Below, piece by piece: positions 40,533-50,719 of a stretch of 64,000 bases of DNA. The stretch is taken from assembly GCA_013153715.1 (NCBI GenBank), contig JAADDW010000015.1, positions 1 to 64,000 on the forward strand, in the 5' to 3' direction. The translations under genes and the position numbers were made by a program. The notes beneath the pieces were generated by a model. It searched no databases. It saw nothing but the letters and a program-made list of their open reading frames with translations, and was not told the origin of the DNA. The DNA is from Campylobacterota bacterium (GTDB lineage: Bacteria > Campylobacterota > Campylobacteria > Campylobacterales > Nitratiruptoraceae). Every line of letters begins with the position of its first letter. Position 1 is the stretch's first letter.

Positions 40533-41362
40533 TCTATCTCTATGTCCGAACCGACAACCGTCGGGACCTGGACCGGTTGAGGAGGACGGTGGCTCTGGCC
40601 CGGGAGTTCGATGAGGTCTATCTGATGACCACCGATTTCCGGGCCGCCCTCTACGGGAGGGAGCTCGGTATCCAGCGGACCGTCGGTATCGAGGATTTCC
40701 GCAACATATCCCAGATCTGTCAGAGGGGGGATATTCTCATCTTCGACAGCGATGAGCACCTGGAGAATGACCATATCCACCAGGAGATGATCGACTACTT
40801 CGGGAGATTTATACGGATCAGCTACGATCCCGCCGATAGGAGGAGGGAGGGGGAGATACTCATCTCTCCCTATCTGGAAGGGGAGGGGATCGTCAATGGA
40901 ATTCTCATCGACAGGCGGTTCTTCCAGGGGTTCGAGAAGGGGATGGAGCCCCTCTTCTTCTGGGGAGATGCCGACTATGAGAAGGAGCTCCTGGAGATAG
41001 CTCCCCGACTGGGAGGCTCCTTCTCCCTCATTGAGGGGCTCTACTTCTTTGCAGGTTACGATGATGAATTGAGGGAGTTCTTCAGGGAGGTCTATCCCCC
41101 CGAAGAGTATCTCGATCTCCTCCGGGGAGCTGGTCTCCTCTTGACCGCCTCTCCCCAGACAGCTCTGGAAGGGGGAGCGGCAGGGGCTCGGGTCGCCTAT
41201 CTTCCCAAAGGGGAGAGTGAGTATGAGAAGCTTCTCGGAGAGCTGGGGCTGGTCCGATGGAGGGAAGGGCTCCCTCTCCAAGAGTTTCGGGAGCTCGATC
41301 GGGAGGCCCTCTACCATCGGGGAACCCTGGCCATTAGAGAGGCTCTGGAGGCTTTTCTCTAG
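40529..41362 (+). CDS. Hypothetical protein (possible GT-B/PseG-like fold)
   Basis: Start overlaps mnmG stop; [18 protein letters not shown]-terminal motif only weakly suggestive. Confidence 0.6.
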   Translation: MIYLYVRTDNRRDLDRLRRTVALAREFDEVYLMTTDFRAALYGRELGIQRTVGIEDFRNISQICQRGDILIFDSDEHLENDHIHQEMIDYFGRFIRISYDPADRRREGEILISPYLEGEGIVNGILIDRRFFQGFEKGMEPLFFWGDADYEKELLEIAPRLGGSFSLIEGLYFFAGYDDELREFFREVYPPEEYLDLLRGAGLLLTASPQTALEGGAAGARVAYLPKGESEYEKLLGELGLVRWREGLPLQEFRELDREALYHRGTLAIREALEAFL

Positions 41363-41367
41363 AGGAG

Positions 41368-41384
41368 CCCCCTTTTTTTGGGGG
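41368..41384. terminator. Hairpin CCCCC-T7-GGGGG after the 40529 gene
   Basis: Inverted repeat directly after stop. Confidence 0.35.
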
Positions 41385-41462
41385 AGAGGACAATATATTT
41401 ATGCTATCTTAATATTAGTTGTAATAAAATAGGCTGATCCAAATTTTATGAAAGGATTGCCT

Positions 41463-41981
41463 ATGGCAGATCAAGGAAGACGGGACTTTATCGGGATGGT
41501 CTTCGGCGGCTTTGCTGCAGTCGGTGGTTTGGCCGCTCTCTATGCCATGAAACGCACCTGGGACCCACTGCCCAGTGTCATGGCGGCCGGTTTCACCACC
41601 GTCGATCTCTCTCCCATGAAGGATGGGGAGCTCCGTACGGTGACCTGGCGGGGTAAGCCGATCTTCATTCTCAAGAAGCCTCCGACGGACAACTGTACCA
41701 AGGAGAAGGATGAGACCAAGAAGAGGTTGGTCAATATTGGAGGGAGCGACTACCTCATCATGATCGGCCTCTGTACCCATCTCGGTTGTATTCCCAGCTG
41801 GGAGCCTGAGAAGAAGGTCTTCCACTGCGCCTGCCACGGGGGACTCTATGACGCCTGTGGTGTCAACACATTTGGACCTCCTCCGAGACCTATGGATATT
41901 CCACCGTTCAAAATAGAGGGAACAAAACTGGTACTGGGCGAAGAGGGACCTGAGTACAAGAAACTGGTCGGCAAAGCGTAA
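41463..41981 (+). CDS. petA: Ubiquinol-cytochrome c reductase Rieske iron-sulfur subunit
   Basis: RRDFIGMVFGGFAAVGG; CTHLGC...CACHGG. Confidence 0.95.
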   Translation: MADQGRRDFIGMVFGGFAAVGGLAALYAMKRTWDPLPSVMAAGFTTVDLSPMKDGELRTVTWRGKPIFILKKPPTDNCTKEKDETKKRLVNIGGSDYLIMIGLCTHLGCIPSWEPEKKVFHCACHGGLYDACGVNTFGPPPRPMDIPPFKIEGTKLVLGEEGPEYKKLVGKA

Positions 41982-41990
41982 GGAGGAGTT

Positions 41991-43394
41991 ATGGCACACT
42001 TTGAGAAGGCAAACAGCGTCTATGAGTGGCTCGATCAGCGGTTAGCTCTCGACAAGCTCTGGAAGGTTCTGGCGGCAGAATACTGGATTCCGAAGAATAT
42101 CAACTTCCTCTGGGCCATGGGGGTCGTCCTGATGACGATGTTCACAATTCTCGTCATCAGCGGTATCTTCCTCCTCATGTACTACAAACCCGATACGAAA
42201 CTGGCCTTTGACAGCGTCAACTATACAATTATGCAGGAGGTCTGGTTCGGTTGGCTCTGGCGGCATATGCATGCGGTGGCGGCTTCTGTTGTCTTCCTGG
42301 TCATCTATATCCACATGTTGACAGGGATCTACTACGCCTCCTACAAACGGGGACGGGAGATGATCTGGATCTCCGGTATGCTCCTCTTCGTTACCTTCAG
42401 TGCTGAAGCCTTCAGCGGCTATATGCTCCCCTGGGGACAGATGAGCTATTGGGCGGCCCAGGTTATCACCAACCTCTTTGGCGGTATCCCCTTTATTGGT
42501 GACGATCTGGTCATCTGGATTCGGGGGAACTTCTATGTCTCCGATCCCACTCTGACCCGTTTCTTCATGCTCCATGTCTTCCTCATGCCTATTATCATTA
42601 TGATGATTATCGGTCTCCACTTCTACACTTTGAGGATTCCCCATGTCAACAACCAAGATGGGGAGGAGATCGACTTCGACGCTGAAGCGGAGAAGTATAA
42701 AGCGGGGTTGAAGAAGGAGGCCAAAGTTATCCCCTTCTGGCCTGTATTCTTGAGCAAGGACTTCTTCGTTCTCGGGGTCTTCATGATCTTCTACTTCTAT
42801 CTTGTCTTCTACCACTACGATTTCGCTATGGACCCCATCAACTTCGATCCTGCCGATCCGATGAAGACACCGCCCCACATCTATCCTGAGTGGTACTTCC
42901 TCTGGAGTTATGAGGTCTTGAGGGGCTTCTTCTTCGATGTGGGACCCTTCTCAGCTATGGATATGGGATTGATCGCCTTCGGTATCGCCAATGTGATCTT
43001 TTTCTTCCTCCCCTGGTTCGATAAGAACGATGAGGTTGCTCCCGCTTCAAGGAGAGGAGGTTTCTTCATCTGGTTCTGGCTCTTGGTGGCAGATATGATC
43101 ATCCTCACTATCTGGGGTAAACTCCCTCCCACAGGGTTCAACGCCTACATCGGATATGTGGCGGCTGTCGGTTTCCTCGCTCTCTTTGCCGCTTTACCTG
43201 CCCTCACAGCGGGGAGAAAGGGGCTCTTGAAGTTTGTTATCGCTACAACAGTTGTCCTCTTCATTGCAGGATTCCTTGAGTATACCAAGACATTGGGTAA
43301 CGGTTTCATCATTACCCTCCTCTTCCTTGTATTCTATGCGCTCTTCTTCCTCTCTCCAGTCATTGTTAAACGAGTTTCAGGGGGTGCCAGATGA
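41991..43394 (+). CDS. petB: Cytochrome b subunit of bc1 complex
   Basis: WRHMHAVAASVVFLVIYIHMLTG; GYMLPWGQMSYWAA; PEWYFLWSYEVLRG. Confidence 0.97.
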   Translation: MAHFEKANSVYEWLDQRLALDKLWKVLAAEYWIPKNINFLWAMGVVLMTMFTILVISGIFLLMYYKPDTKLAFDSVNYTIMQEVWFGWLWRHMHAVAASVVFLVIYIHMLTGIYYASYKRGREMIWISGMLLFVTFSAEAFSGYMLPWGQMSYWAAQVITNLFGGIPFIGDDLVIWIRGNFYVSDPTLTRFFMLHVFLMPIIIMMIIGLHFYTLRIPHVNNQDGEEIDFDAEAEKYKAGLKKEAKVIPFWPVFLSKDFFVLGVFMIFYFYLVFYHYDFAMDPINFDPADPMKTPPHIYPEWYFLWSYEVLRGFFFDVGPFSAMDMGLIAFGIANVIFFFLPWFDKNDEVAPASRRGGFFIWFWLLVADMIILTIWGKLPPTGFNAYIGYVAAVGFLALFAALPALTAGRKGLLKFVIATTVVLFIAGFLEYTKTLGNGFIITLLFLVFYALFFLSPVIVKRVSGGAR

Positions 43395-44308
43395 ATAAAG
43401 AGTTGAAGATATTAGCGATCATCATCGTACTGGTCGGAATTACCTACTGGGGGATCGAGCCCTATGCCCACTCGGTGATGCACCCTCACCATGAGCCGGC
43501 TACCTTCGCCTACGAGGATCTGAAGCCGTTGAAGGTGAAGGGGAATGCCCAGAAGGGTGCCCAGGCCATTATAAATAACGGCTGTACAGGGTGTCACTCT
43601 ATCAAGTCCCAGAACATTCCGGCTCCCATGGATCCTGTGAGTGCCAGTGCCAGCTATGGCGTCAATCCTCCCGACCTCAGCCTCATTGGAGCCGTTGTCG
43701 ATCCTAAATTCTTGGCCAACTTCATCAAAAATCCGGCCCATGCGGCCCTTCTCGACCACAAGTTCAACGATAAGAAACCCTACCCCATGCCCGGTTTCTT
43801 TGGAAGTGAGCAAGACCTTGCCGATATAGTGGCCTATCTTGTCTCCATCGCTCCCAAGGAGGTCTCTGAGAAAGAGGCCTTTGAAGTCGGATGTGGACGG
43901 TGCCATAATCTCCGTTACGACAACTGGACCGTTATCGGAGAGAAGCCCAAATTCAAGAGCAAGGTCGAGGAGGCAGATTTCGAGTTGAAGCTTGCCCAGT
44001 ATGAGGAGAATCTCAAGAACTATCTCGGAACGACTCCCCCCGATCTCAGCATGTTCATCAGGAGTCGGGGACCCGAGTATATCCGAGACTTCATAGAAAA
44101 TCCCCAGAAAATTCTCCACGGCACAGCTATGCCTCGGGTAGGATTGACCGAAGAGGCCACCGAGAAGGTTGTAGCCCACCTCGAAAAAGTTGGGGATCGC
44201 AAGAAGGATAAACGGAACTTCTTGGGTATCTGGGTGATCGGATACTTTATTATCTTCGCCGTCCTCGCCTATCTCTGGAAGAAGAAGATCTGGGCCGAGG
44301 TCGAGTAG
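43391..44308 (+). CDS. petC: Dihaem cytochrome c subunit of bc1 complex
   Basis: [11 protein letters not shown] and [10 protein letters not shown]-terminal TM anchor. Confidence 0.93.
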   Translation: MNKELKILAIIIVLVGITYWGIEPYAHSVMHPHHEPATFAYEDLKPLKVKGNAQKGAQAIINNGCTGCHSIKSQNIPAPMDPVSASASYGVNPPDLSLIGAVVDPKFLANFIKNPAHAALLDHKFNDKKPYPMPGFFGSEQDLADIVAYLVSIAPKEVSEKEAFEVGCGRCHNLRYDNWTVIGEKPKFKSKVEEADFELKLAQYEENLKNYLGTTPPDLSMFIRSRGPEYIRDFIENPQKILHGTAMPRVGLTEEATEKVVAHLEKVGDRKKDKRNFLGIWVIGYFIIFAVLAYLWKKKIWAEVE

Positions 44309-44374
44309 GGAGCTCTGGGAGGCTATCGCCTTCCAGCCCCTTCCAACTCCCTCCCACTCCTCCTGAATATCTGC

Positions 44375-44380
44375 TACAAT
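44375..44380 (+). promoter_or_regulatory. -10 box TACAAT for moaA
   Basis: gcTACAATata upstream of ATG. Confidence 0.4.
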
Positions 44381-44412
44381 ATATTCCAACGACAAGGGAA
44401 GAAAGAGGCTCT

Positions 44413-45381
44413 ATGCTCATCGATGGACATGGTCGGAGGGTCAATTATCTCCGTATCTCTCTGACGGAGAGGTGTAATTTTCGGTGTCGGTACTGCATGC
44501 CTGAGAAACCTTTCTCCTGGGTCCCCAGGGAGAACCTTCTCAGTTTCGAGGATCTCTTCAAATTTGTCCGGGTCGCCATCGACCACGGGATCGAGAAGAT
44601 TCGACTGACGGGGGGCGAACCGACTCTGAGGGCCGATCTCGATAAATTTATCAAGATGATCTCCGATTATAAGCCCGATATTGATCTGGCTATGACCACA
44701 AATGGTTACCTGCTCAAGGAGATAGCGGGAGATCTGAGGAGGGCCGGGTTGAGACGGCTCAATATCTCCCTGGATAGCCTCGACCCCTCTACCGCCGCCC
44801 TCATAGCGGGGAGAGATGTGCTCTCCAATGTTCTCGCCGGCATCGAGGCGGCCCTCCGAGAGGGGTTTAAAGTGAAGATCAATATGGTCCCCCTCAAGGG
44901 GATCAATGACCATGAGATTGTCGATATTCTGGAGTGGTCCAGGGAGCGGGGGATCCAGGTCCGCTTCATTGAATATATGGAAAATGTCCATGCCCAGAGC
45001 TCCCTCCAGGGACTCCATGGAAGGGAGATTTTGGAACGGATCAGGGAGAGGTACAGGGTAGAGAAGATAGGGCGGCAGGGGAGCAGTCCCGCCTTTCTCT
45101 ACCGTCTCGCCGAAGATGGTTATACCTTTGGGCTCATCGATCCCCATAAACATGACTTCTGTGAGAGTTGCAACCGTATCCGTCTCACGGCCGAGGGGTA
45201 TCTCATTCCCTGCCTCTATTTCGATGAAGCCATGAGTATCAAAGAGGCTGTCGAGGCCGGAGATATAGATGGGGCTGTCGAGATACTCCGTCAGGTTTTG
45301 GCCAACAAGCCCAAGGAGAACAGGTGGAGTGAGGAGAGGAGTGAGCTCTCCAATAGAGCGTTCTATGAAACGGGAGGTTAA
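44413..45381 (+). CDS. moaA: GTP 3',8-cyclase
   Basis: [21 protein letters not shown]...[13 protein letters not shown]...[18 protein letters not shown]. Confidence 0.95.
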   Translation: MLIDGHGRRVNYLRISLTERCNFRCRYCMPEKPFSWVPRENLLSFEDLFKFVRVAIDHGIEKIRLTGGEPTLRADLDKFIKMISDYKPDIDLAMTTNGYLLKEIAGDLRRAGLRRLNISLDSLDPSTAALIAGRDVLSNVLAGIEAALREGFKVKINMVPLKGINDHEIVDILEWSRERGIQVRFIEYMENVHAQSSLQGLHGREILERIRERYRVEKIGRQGSSPAFLYRLAEDGYTFGLIDPHKHDFCESCNRIRLTAEGYLIPCLYFDEAMSIKEAVEAGDIDGAVEILRQVLANKPKENRWSEERSELSNRAFYETGG

Positions 45382-46137
45382 ATGCTCTATCTGGTGGAAG
45401 ATTTCTACTCCATTCAGGGAGAGGGAAAGTTTGCCGGTACTCCATCGATCTTTCTCCGCTTTGGAGGGTGTAATCTGAGGTGCCCAGGGTTTGGGGAACA
45501 CTTTGTCAAGGATAAGATAGCTCGGGGGTGTGACTCCATCCATGCTGTCTCTAGGGAGCTCTTTGGAGCGGAGTGGAGGGGGGTCACCCTTGAGGATCTC
45601 AAGGGGATTGTGGAGGACCATATTGAACACCTCGATTTCAAACCCCACATAGTCATTACAGGGGGGGAGCCCCTCATCTACTGGAACGATCCGACATTCT
45701 CCAGCTTCATAGAGTACCTGGTGGAGGAGGAATTCATTGTTACTGTGGAGACAAATGGAACAATAGAGATCGATTTCGACAGCTATCCCGCCTATAGAGC
45801 CCTCATCTACGCCTTGGCCGTCAAACTCTCCAATTCGGGGGAGCCCTATGAGAAGCGGATCAACAGGAAGGCCATCAGGAAGATTGTGGAGGGGGGAGCC
45901 TACACCTTCTTCAAGTTCACCCTCTCCAAAAACCTCATCGATTTCAGGGCAGATGAGGAGATTTTCGACATAGTTGCCCCCTACCCCGATCTGGAGGTCT
46001 TCTGTATGCCTCTGGGGGAGAGGGTGGAGGAGTTGAGGAAACATGACCGAGCCGTCGCCCATTTCTGCATGATCCACGGTTTCATCTACAGCGACAGGCT
46101 CCAAGTTCGGCTCTGGAACAGGGAGAGGAGGCGATGA
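45382..46137 (+). CDS. queE: 7-carboxy-7-deazaguanine synthase (QueE), variant cluster motif
   Basis: VEDFYSIQGEGKFAGTPSIFLRFGGCNLRCPGFG...VITGGEPLIYW; upstream of queD. Confidence 0.88.
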   Translation: MLYLVEDFYSIQGEGKFAGTPSIFLRFGGCNLRCPGFGEHFVKDKIARGCDSIHAVSRELFGAEWRGVTLEDLKGIVEDHIEHLDFKPHIVITGGEPLIYWNDPTFSSFIEYLVEEEFIVTVETNGTIEIDFDSYPAYRALIYALAVKLSNSGEPYEKRINRKAIRKIVEGGAYTFFKFTLSKNLIDFRADEEIFDIVAPYPDLEVFCMPLGERVEELRKHDRAVAHFCMIHGFIYSDRLQVRLWNRERRR

Positions 46138-46715
46138 GGATACGGAAGCTCTACCGCTTCGAGAATGCCCATATCGTTCGGGGGTGCAGTAGCAGGAGGT
46201 GCAGTGAATCCATTCATGGCCACTCCTACGAGGTGGAGCTGATCTTCGCCTCGGACCATCTGGATCGGGGGCAGATGGTCTATGATTTCGGTCTGACCAA
46301 GCTGACCATCAGGGAGCTCATCGATTCCTTCGACCATGCCATCACCCTCTGGAGTGGTGACGATCCCGACTACCTTCGGGATATGAAGCGGTGGAGCCGC
46401 CGCTGGGTGGAGCTTCCCGTCAGTCCCAGTGCCGAGCAGTACGCCCGGGTTATCTTCCTCATGGTGGAGCTGGTTCTGGCCAATACGGTGATGGTCAATA
46501 AAGAAAAAAATGTTACAATAGAGAGTGTCATCGTCCATGAGACGAGGAGCGGATACGCCCAAGCCTTCAAGGAAGATGCCCACAGCCCCCAGATGGGGGT
46601 GATAGAGCTAGGAAGTATCCAATTTTCAGATGGGGTTCGGGATGAGTGGAGCGATCCCTCCCTCTGGGAGAGGTTGCTCCGTGGAGAGAAGATTATCAAT
46701 CCTACCAAGATTTAA
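46134..46715 (+). CDS. queD: 6-carboxy-5,6,7,8-tetrahydropterin synthase
   Basis: FENAHIVRGCSSRRCSESIHGHSYEVEL...FDHAITLW. Confidence 0.9.
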   Translation: MRIRKLYRFENAHIVRGCSSRRCSESIHGHSYEVELIFASDHLDRGQMVYDFGLTKLTIRELIDSFDHAITLWSGDDPDYLRDMKRWSRRWVELPVSPSAEQYARVIFLMVELVLANTVMVNKEKNVTIESVIVHETRSGYAQAFKEDAHSPQMGVIELGSIQFSDGVRDEWSDPSLWERLLRGEKIINPTKI

Positions 46716-46724
46716 GGAGAGTAG

Positions 46725-47399
46725 ATGAGAAGATTTGGAATGGTTTCCCTTGTTGCCGCAGTCCTGCTCTTTGTGGGGTGTGGAGAGAAGAAGGAGGGAC
46801 AGCACCAGCAGGAGGCGACGGCCCACTCTGCCCAGACTGCCACGACCCGAAGCGCCACTCCTCCCTCCTTCCCAGATGATCTCCCAGGAGTAAGTCGAAA
46901 AGGGGCGCCCCAGCAGGAGGCGGCTCCCCAGAAGATAGAGCCCCAGAAGCGCCAGAGCCCTCCGCCGCCAGAGGCCCTTCCAGGGACACCTATCCAGGAG
47001 GTGGCAGACAAGGCTGTTGCCGCCGCTGAGACGGCCCAGAAGGCTGTGGAGCAGACGGCCAACGCTGTCAAGGAGGTTGTAGCGACGGCCAAGAAGAAGG
47101 TGGAAGAGGCGGCGGCCACAGCGGCCCAGAGTGTGACCAAGAAGATGGCTTCAGCCGACGGAGCTACCCTCTATGCCAAATGTTCCGGTTGCCATGGGAC
47201 CAAAGGGGAGCGGAAAGCCCTTGGAAAATCGGCTCCCATCGGGGGAATGGCCAAGGAGGAGCTCCTCAAGAAGTTGAAGGGGTACCAGGCGGGGACCCTC
47301 AATCTCTACGGTATGGGGGGGCTCATGAAGGGGCAGGTAGCCGGTCTCAGCGAAGGGGATCTGGAGGCCCTGGCAGACTACATCTCCAAACTGAAGTAG
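46725..47399 (+). CDS. Cytochrome c553-like lipoprotein with Ala/Lys-rich helical linker
   Basis: Lipobox LFVGCGEKK; long AAETAQKAVEQTANAVKEVVATAKKKVEEAAAT; C-terminal YAKCSGCHGTKGERKALG. Confidence 0.88.
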   Translation: MRRFGMVSLVAAVLLFVGCGEKKEGQHQQEATAHSAQTATTRSATPPSFPDDLPGVSRKGAPQQEAAPQKIEPQKRQSPPPPEALPGTPIQEVADKAVAAAETAQKAVEQTANAVKEVVATAKKKVEEAAATAAQSVTKKMASADGATLYAKCSGCHGTKGERKALGKSAPIGGMAKEELLKKLKGYQAGTLNLYGMGGLMKGQVAGLSEGDLEALADYISKLK

Positions 47400-47418
47400 A
47401 GGGAGAAACTCCTCCCCT

Positions 47419-48627
47419 CTACCGACTGATAATCTCCTCCATCTTCCCGCTGGAAAACTCCCAGAGGGGGATGAAGGAGACCTCTCTCTTCAGCTCCTTG
47501 ACCTCCCTATCGACAATAATGAAGCCGTTGGCTCGGGCCATTGTGGAGACCATCCCCGGAGCCCGTCTCTCTATAGGGTGGAAGTAGAGGCCGTCAAAGT
47601 GGCCGGGGATGACTGTGTCCCGTCCCGGTCTGTTCTGAATTTTTCCTTGGAGTAGGGCTCTGATGGGGCGGTGGTAGGGTCGGTTGCTTCCCTTGAGCCT
47701 GTTGATGAGAAATCGGCCAAATATTTCAAAATTGAGCTGGGCGGCCAGTGGATTACCTGGGAGGTTGAGTATGTAGCTCCTCCCAATCTGTCCGAAGGTC
47801 GTCGGTTTCCCCGGTTTGATCTCGATCTTACTGAAGAAGATCTCCATGCCCAGCTCCTTAAAGGCCTCCTTGGTGTGGTCGGCATCTCCGACGCTCACCC
47901 CCCCTGTGGTGATGATGAGGTCGCTCTCCAACCCCTCTTTGATGGTCTCCTTGATGGTTTCGAGATCGTCTGTCGGGGTGTGGAGGAAGTGGACATCGGC
48001 TCCCAGCTCCCGAAGCCGTGTCAAGAGGGAGGGGGTGTTGGAGTTGTAGATGGAGGAGGACTCCAACCTCTCGTAGTGCATCTTGAGCTCACTCCCTGTG
48101 GCGAAGAGGACCACCTGGGGTCTTCGATAGACCCGAATGTAGCTGTATCCCTGGCTGGCCAGGAGGGAGAGTTTGAAGGGGGTGAGGGTATCCCCTTCCT
48201 CAACCAGGCTCTCTCCTATCTCAATATCCTCACCGGCTAACCGCATATTGGCTCCCGCTCTGATCTCTTTGGGGAGGACGATCTGCTCCCCGTGGTACTC
48301 TACATCTTCAATGGGAACGACGGCCTCGCACCCCTTGGGGAGCTTGGATCCCGTCATCACTTTGACAGCTACCCCCTTCTGGACCTGGACCTCCCTACTC
48401 TCTCCTGCAAGGAGGGTTGCGGCTACTTGGACCCTCTTCCCCCTATCTTCCAGGGTGACAGCGTAGCCGTCCATAGCTGAGTTGTCGAAGTTGGGGAGAT
48501 TGTGGCGGGCGGTATAGGTTGTGGCGGCTACCCTGTTGAGGGCCTCCTCCAGAGGGAGAATCTCGCTCCTCTTCGGTATTGGAACTCTCTCAATAATCCT
48601 CAAAGCCTCCATTAATAAAATTGCCAT
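47419..48627 (-). CDS. moeA: Molybdopterin molybdenumtransferase
   Basis: NFDNSAMDGYAV; VKVMTGSKLPKGCEAVVPIED; ITTGGVSVGD; LPGNPLAAQLNFE. Confidence 0.95.
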   Translation of the reverse strand: MAILLMEALRIIERVPIPKRSEILPLEEALNRVAATTYTARHNLPNFDNSAMDGYAVTLEDRGKRVQVAATLLAGESREVQVQKGVAVKVMTGSKLPKGCEAVVPIEDVEYHGEQIVLPKEIRAGANMRLAGEDIEIGESLVEEGDTLTPFKLSLLASQGYSYIRVYRRPQVVLFATGSELKMHYERLESSSIYNSNTPSLLTRLRELGADVHFLHTPTDDLETIKETIKEGLESDLIITTGGVSVGDADHTKEAFKELGMEIFFSKIEIKPGKPTTFGQIGRSYILNLPGNPLAAQLNFEIFGRFLINRLKGSNRPYHRPIRALLQGKIQNRPGRDTVIPGHFDGLYFHPIERRAPGMVSTMARANGFIIVDREVKELKREVSFIPLWEFSSGKMEEIISR

Positions 48628-48670
48628 ATACTATCCCTCCTCAATCCGATCTTTTCTCAGGAGTCTCACT

Positions 48671-49084
48671 ATGGATACTCTCTTCAGAGCGGCTCTCCAT
48701 ACCCACGAGTTGGCTCTCTTCCTGCTCATTGTATCACAACTTTACTTTTTCAAACTGGAAAGGGAGGAGCGGTTCATCACCTTGGTCAAGGGTTTCAGGA
48801 AGCTCTTTATGGTCCAGAATGTCCTCATGGGTATAGTCCTCTTCACAGGCCTCCTCATGATGGCTGTCCAACACTTCTCGGTCTGGAATTTCAAAGTGGT
48901 AGCCATGATCCTCCTCATGGTTGTTCTCCTTGTCCACCAGTTCCTCATCAATAGGAGACTCAGAGTGATTAGGAGCGATGAGGTGGAGCTCCAGAGGGAG
49001 TGGAGGAGCTACGCCTCCAGAATCTATCTGGGGGAGGCTGTCGCCATCTTCCTCCTCTTTCTGGTGGCGAAGGTGGTGTCGTGA
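48671..49084 (+). CDS. Conserved small membrane protein
   Basis: About 4 TM; position upstream of rsmE. Confidence 0.75.
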   Translation: MDTLFRAALHTHELALFLLIVSQLYFFKLEREERFITLVKGFRKLFMVQNVLMGIVLFTGLLMMAVQHFSVWNFKVVAMILLMVVLLVHQFLINRRLRVIRSDEVELQREWRSYASRIYLGEAVAIFLLFLVAKVVS

Positions 49085-49743
49085 AGTTTCTCTACCACCC
49101 TGAGAGTGGGGGAGAGAGGCTCACCTTGGAGGGGGAGCCCTATAACTACCTCTTCAAGGTCCGCCGCCAGAGGGTCGGGGATCGGGTGGCCCTCCGCAAT
49201 CTCCGGGACCAGAACCTCTCCATCTACACTGTGGAGGAGGTGGGGAGACGGCAGGCTCTCTTGAGACTTGTCGAGGTCAGAGAGTATCCGGTCCTCCCCA
49301 AGAGATACTTCCACCTCCTCTGGTGTATTGTCGATCCCAAGGTTGTGGAGAAATCCCTCCCCTCCCTCAACGAGATCGGGGTCGGGAAGATCACATTCCT
49401 CTACTGCCACCGCTCCCAGAGGAATTTCAGGCTCAAGTTGGAGAGATTGGAACGGCTCCTCATCAACTCCTGTCAGCAGTCCGGTCGGAGCAATTTGATG
49501 GAGCTGGAGATTGTGGAGGGTCTGGAAGAGGCCCTGGACCGCTATCCCGATACGGTTCTCCTCGATTTTGGGGGGGAGAGTGTCACAGAGTGGGAGGGTG
49601 TGGAACGGCTCCTCATCGGGCCTGAAGGGGGGGTGACTCCCGAGGAGAGGGGCCGTTTTTCCTCTATTGTCGCCTTCGATACCCCTCTGGTCCTCAGGAG
49701 TGAGACGGCCGCCGTGGCGGCGGCATCCCGAGTTCTCCTCTAA
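49081..49743 (+). CDS. rsmE: 16S rRNA m3U1498 methyltransferase
   Basis: RLLIGPEGGVTPEE...LRSETAAVAA; GTG start. Confidence 0.92.
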   Translation: MKFLYHPESGGERLTLEGEPYNYLFKVRRQRVGDRVALRNLRDQNLSIYTVEEVGRRQALLRLVEVREYPVLPKRYFHLLWCIVDPKVVEKSLPSLNEIGVGKITFLYCHRSQRNFRLKLERLERLLINSCQQSGRSNLMELEIVEGLEEALDRYPDTVLLDFGGESVTEWEGVERLLIGPEGGVTPEERGRFSSIVAFDTPLVLRSETAAVAAASRVLL

Positions 49744-50183
49744 AACTCTATGGCCTCTGTAATCCTCGGATCTCCAATGAGTTCGGCACAGGTTGTCGCC
49801 GTTTTGCTGTTGGAGAACTGGGTGCAATCGATTGTATAGGAGATGATCCGTCGCTTTTTGTCGAGAATGATGGAGGCCACCACCCTTCCCCCATCTCGGT
49901 ACTGGTAAATTCCCCCCTCTCCTAGATTTTTGTAGAGCCATCCGGACTGTTGGAGGAGGACAATATCGTTGAGGTGGAAATCCTCTTCATTCTGGAATTC
50001 TAGGGAGCTAATGGCCACTTGGGCCGCATCGAGGGCTGTATCAATCGTTGTCTGGATCACTTGGGAGGCTTGGGCGCTCCTCTTCAGATACTCATACTTG
50101 GGAATCGCAACCAGTGCTAGAATGGTAATGAGTGTGAGCACAAAGAGCAACTCTATGATTGTGAATCCGCGTCCCCGTCTCAT
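49740..50183 (-). CDS. Type IV pilin-like / pseudopilin
   Basis: MRRGRGFTIIELLFVLTLITILALVAIPKY. Confidence 0.9.
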   Translation of the reverse strand: MRRGRGFTIIELLFVLTLITILALVAIPKYEYLKRSAQASQVIQTTIDTALDAAQVAISSLEFQNEEDFHLNDIVLLQQSGWLYKNLGEGGIYQYRDGGRVVASIILDKKRRIISYTIDCTQFSNSKTATTCAELIGDPRITEAIEF

Positions 50184-50275
50184 GAGAGCTCCTTTTATAC
50201 CAAATTATCTCCATAAATATCGGTAAAATAGGCCAATTTTTTAGTTCAGCCTCTTCAAAAGATAAATTTTTATGA

Positions 50276-50281
50276 TATAAT
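50276..50281 (+). promoter_or_regulatory. -10 box TATAAT with no immediate ORF downstream
   Basis: tatgaTATAATtc. Confidence 0.5.
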
Positions 50282-50287
50282 TCTAAT

Positions 50288-50360
50288 TCCCCTCCCCCTA
50301 TGTAGCAGCAGACCGCTGGGCGGTCTGCTGACCTCTTCCCATAAACCTTTCCAAAGAGAT
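50288..50360 (+). ncRNA. Candidate small RNA with perfect 11-bp hairpin (50306-50330)
   Basis: CAGCAGACCGC-tgg-GCGGTCTGCTG starting about 18 nt after predicted TSS; no ORF; rpmE has its own TATAAT; 3' end uncertain. Confidence 0.35.
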
Positions 50361-50481
50361 CTCCCTTTTCGGTTGCTCTTTCGTTCTCTCCACTTGGGAG
50401 TTGAGTTTTGGATCCTCTCTCCCTTTTTCTCCTCTCTTTGGAGCTTCCCTAAAACGGTCGCCATCTGAAGTCTTTTTGTGG

Positions 50482-50487
50482 TATAAT
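50482..50487 (+). promoter_or_regulatory. -10 box TATAAT for rpmE
   Basis: gtggTATAATtcgc 31 bp upstream of rpmE ATG. Confidence 0.55.
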
Positions 50488-50518
50488 TCGCTCCCAAAAG
50501 TTGTGAAAGGATTGAGTA

Positions 50519-50719
50519 ATGAAGAAGGGTATCCATCCAGAATATATGGAGTGCTCCGTTACATGTGCTTGCGGGAACCACTTTGTTGTCTTCTCCAACA
50601 AACCCCAGCTCAAAATAGAGATCTGCAACAAGTGTCACCCATTCTTTACAGGGAGTGAGAAGATTGTCGATACAACGGGACGGGTGGACCGATTCAAGAA
50701 GAAATACAACCTTAAGTAG
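50519..50719 (+). CDS. rpmE: 50S ribosomal protein L31
   Basis: [45 protein letters not shown]. Confidence 0.96.
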   Translation: MKKGIHPEYMECSVTCACGNHFVVFSNKPQLKIEICNKCHPFFTGSEKIVDTTGRVDRFKKKYNLK

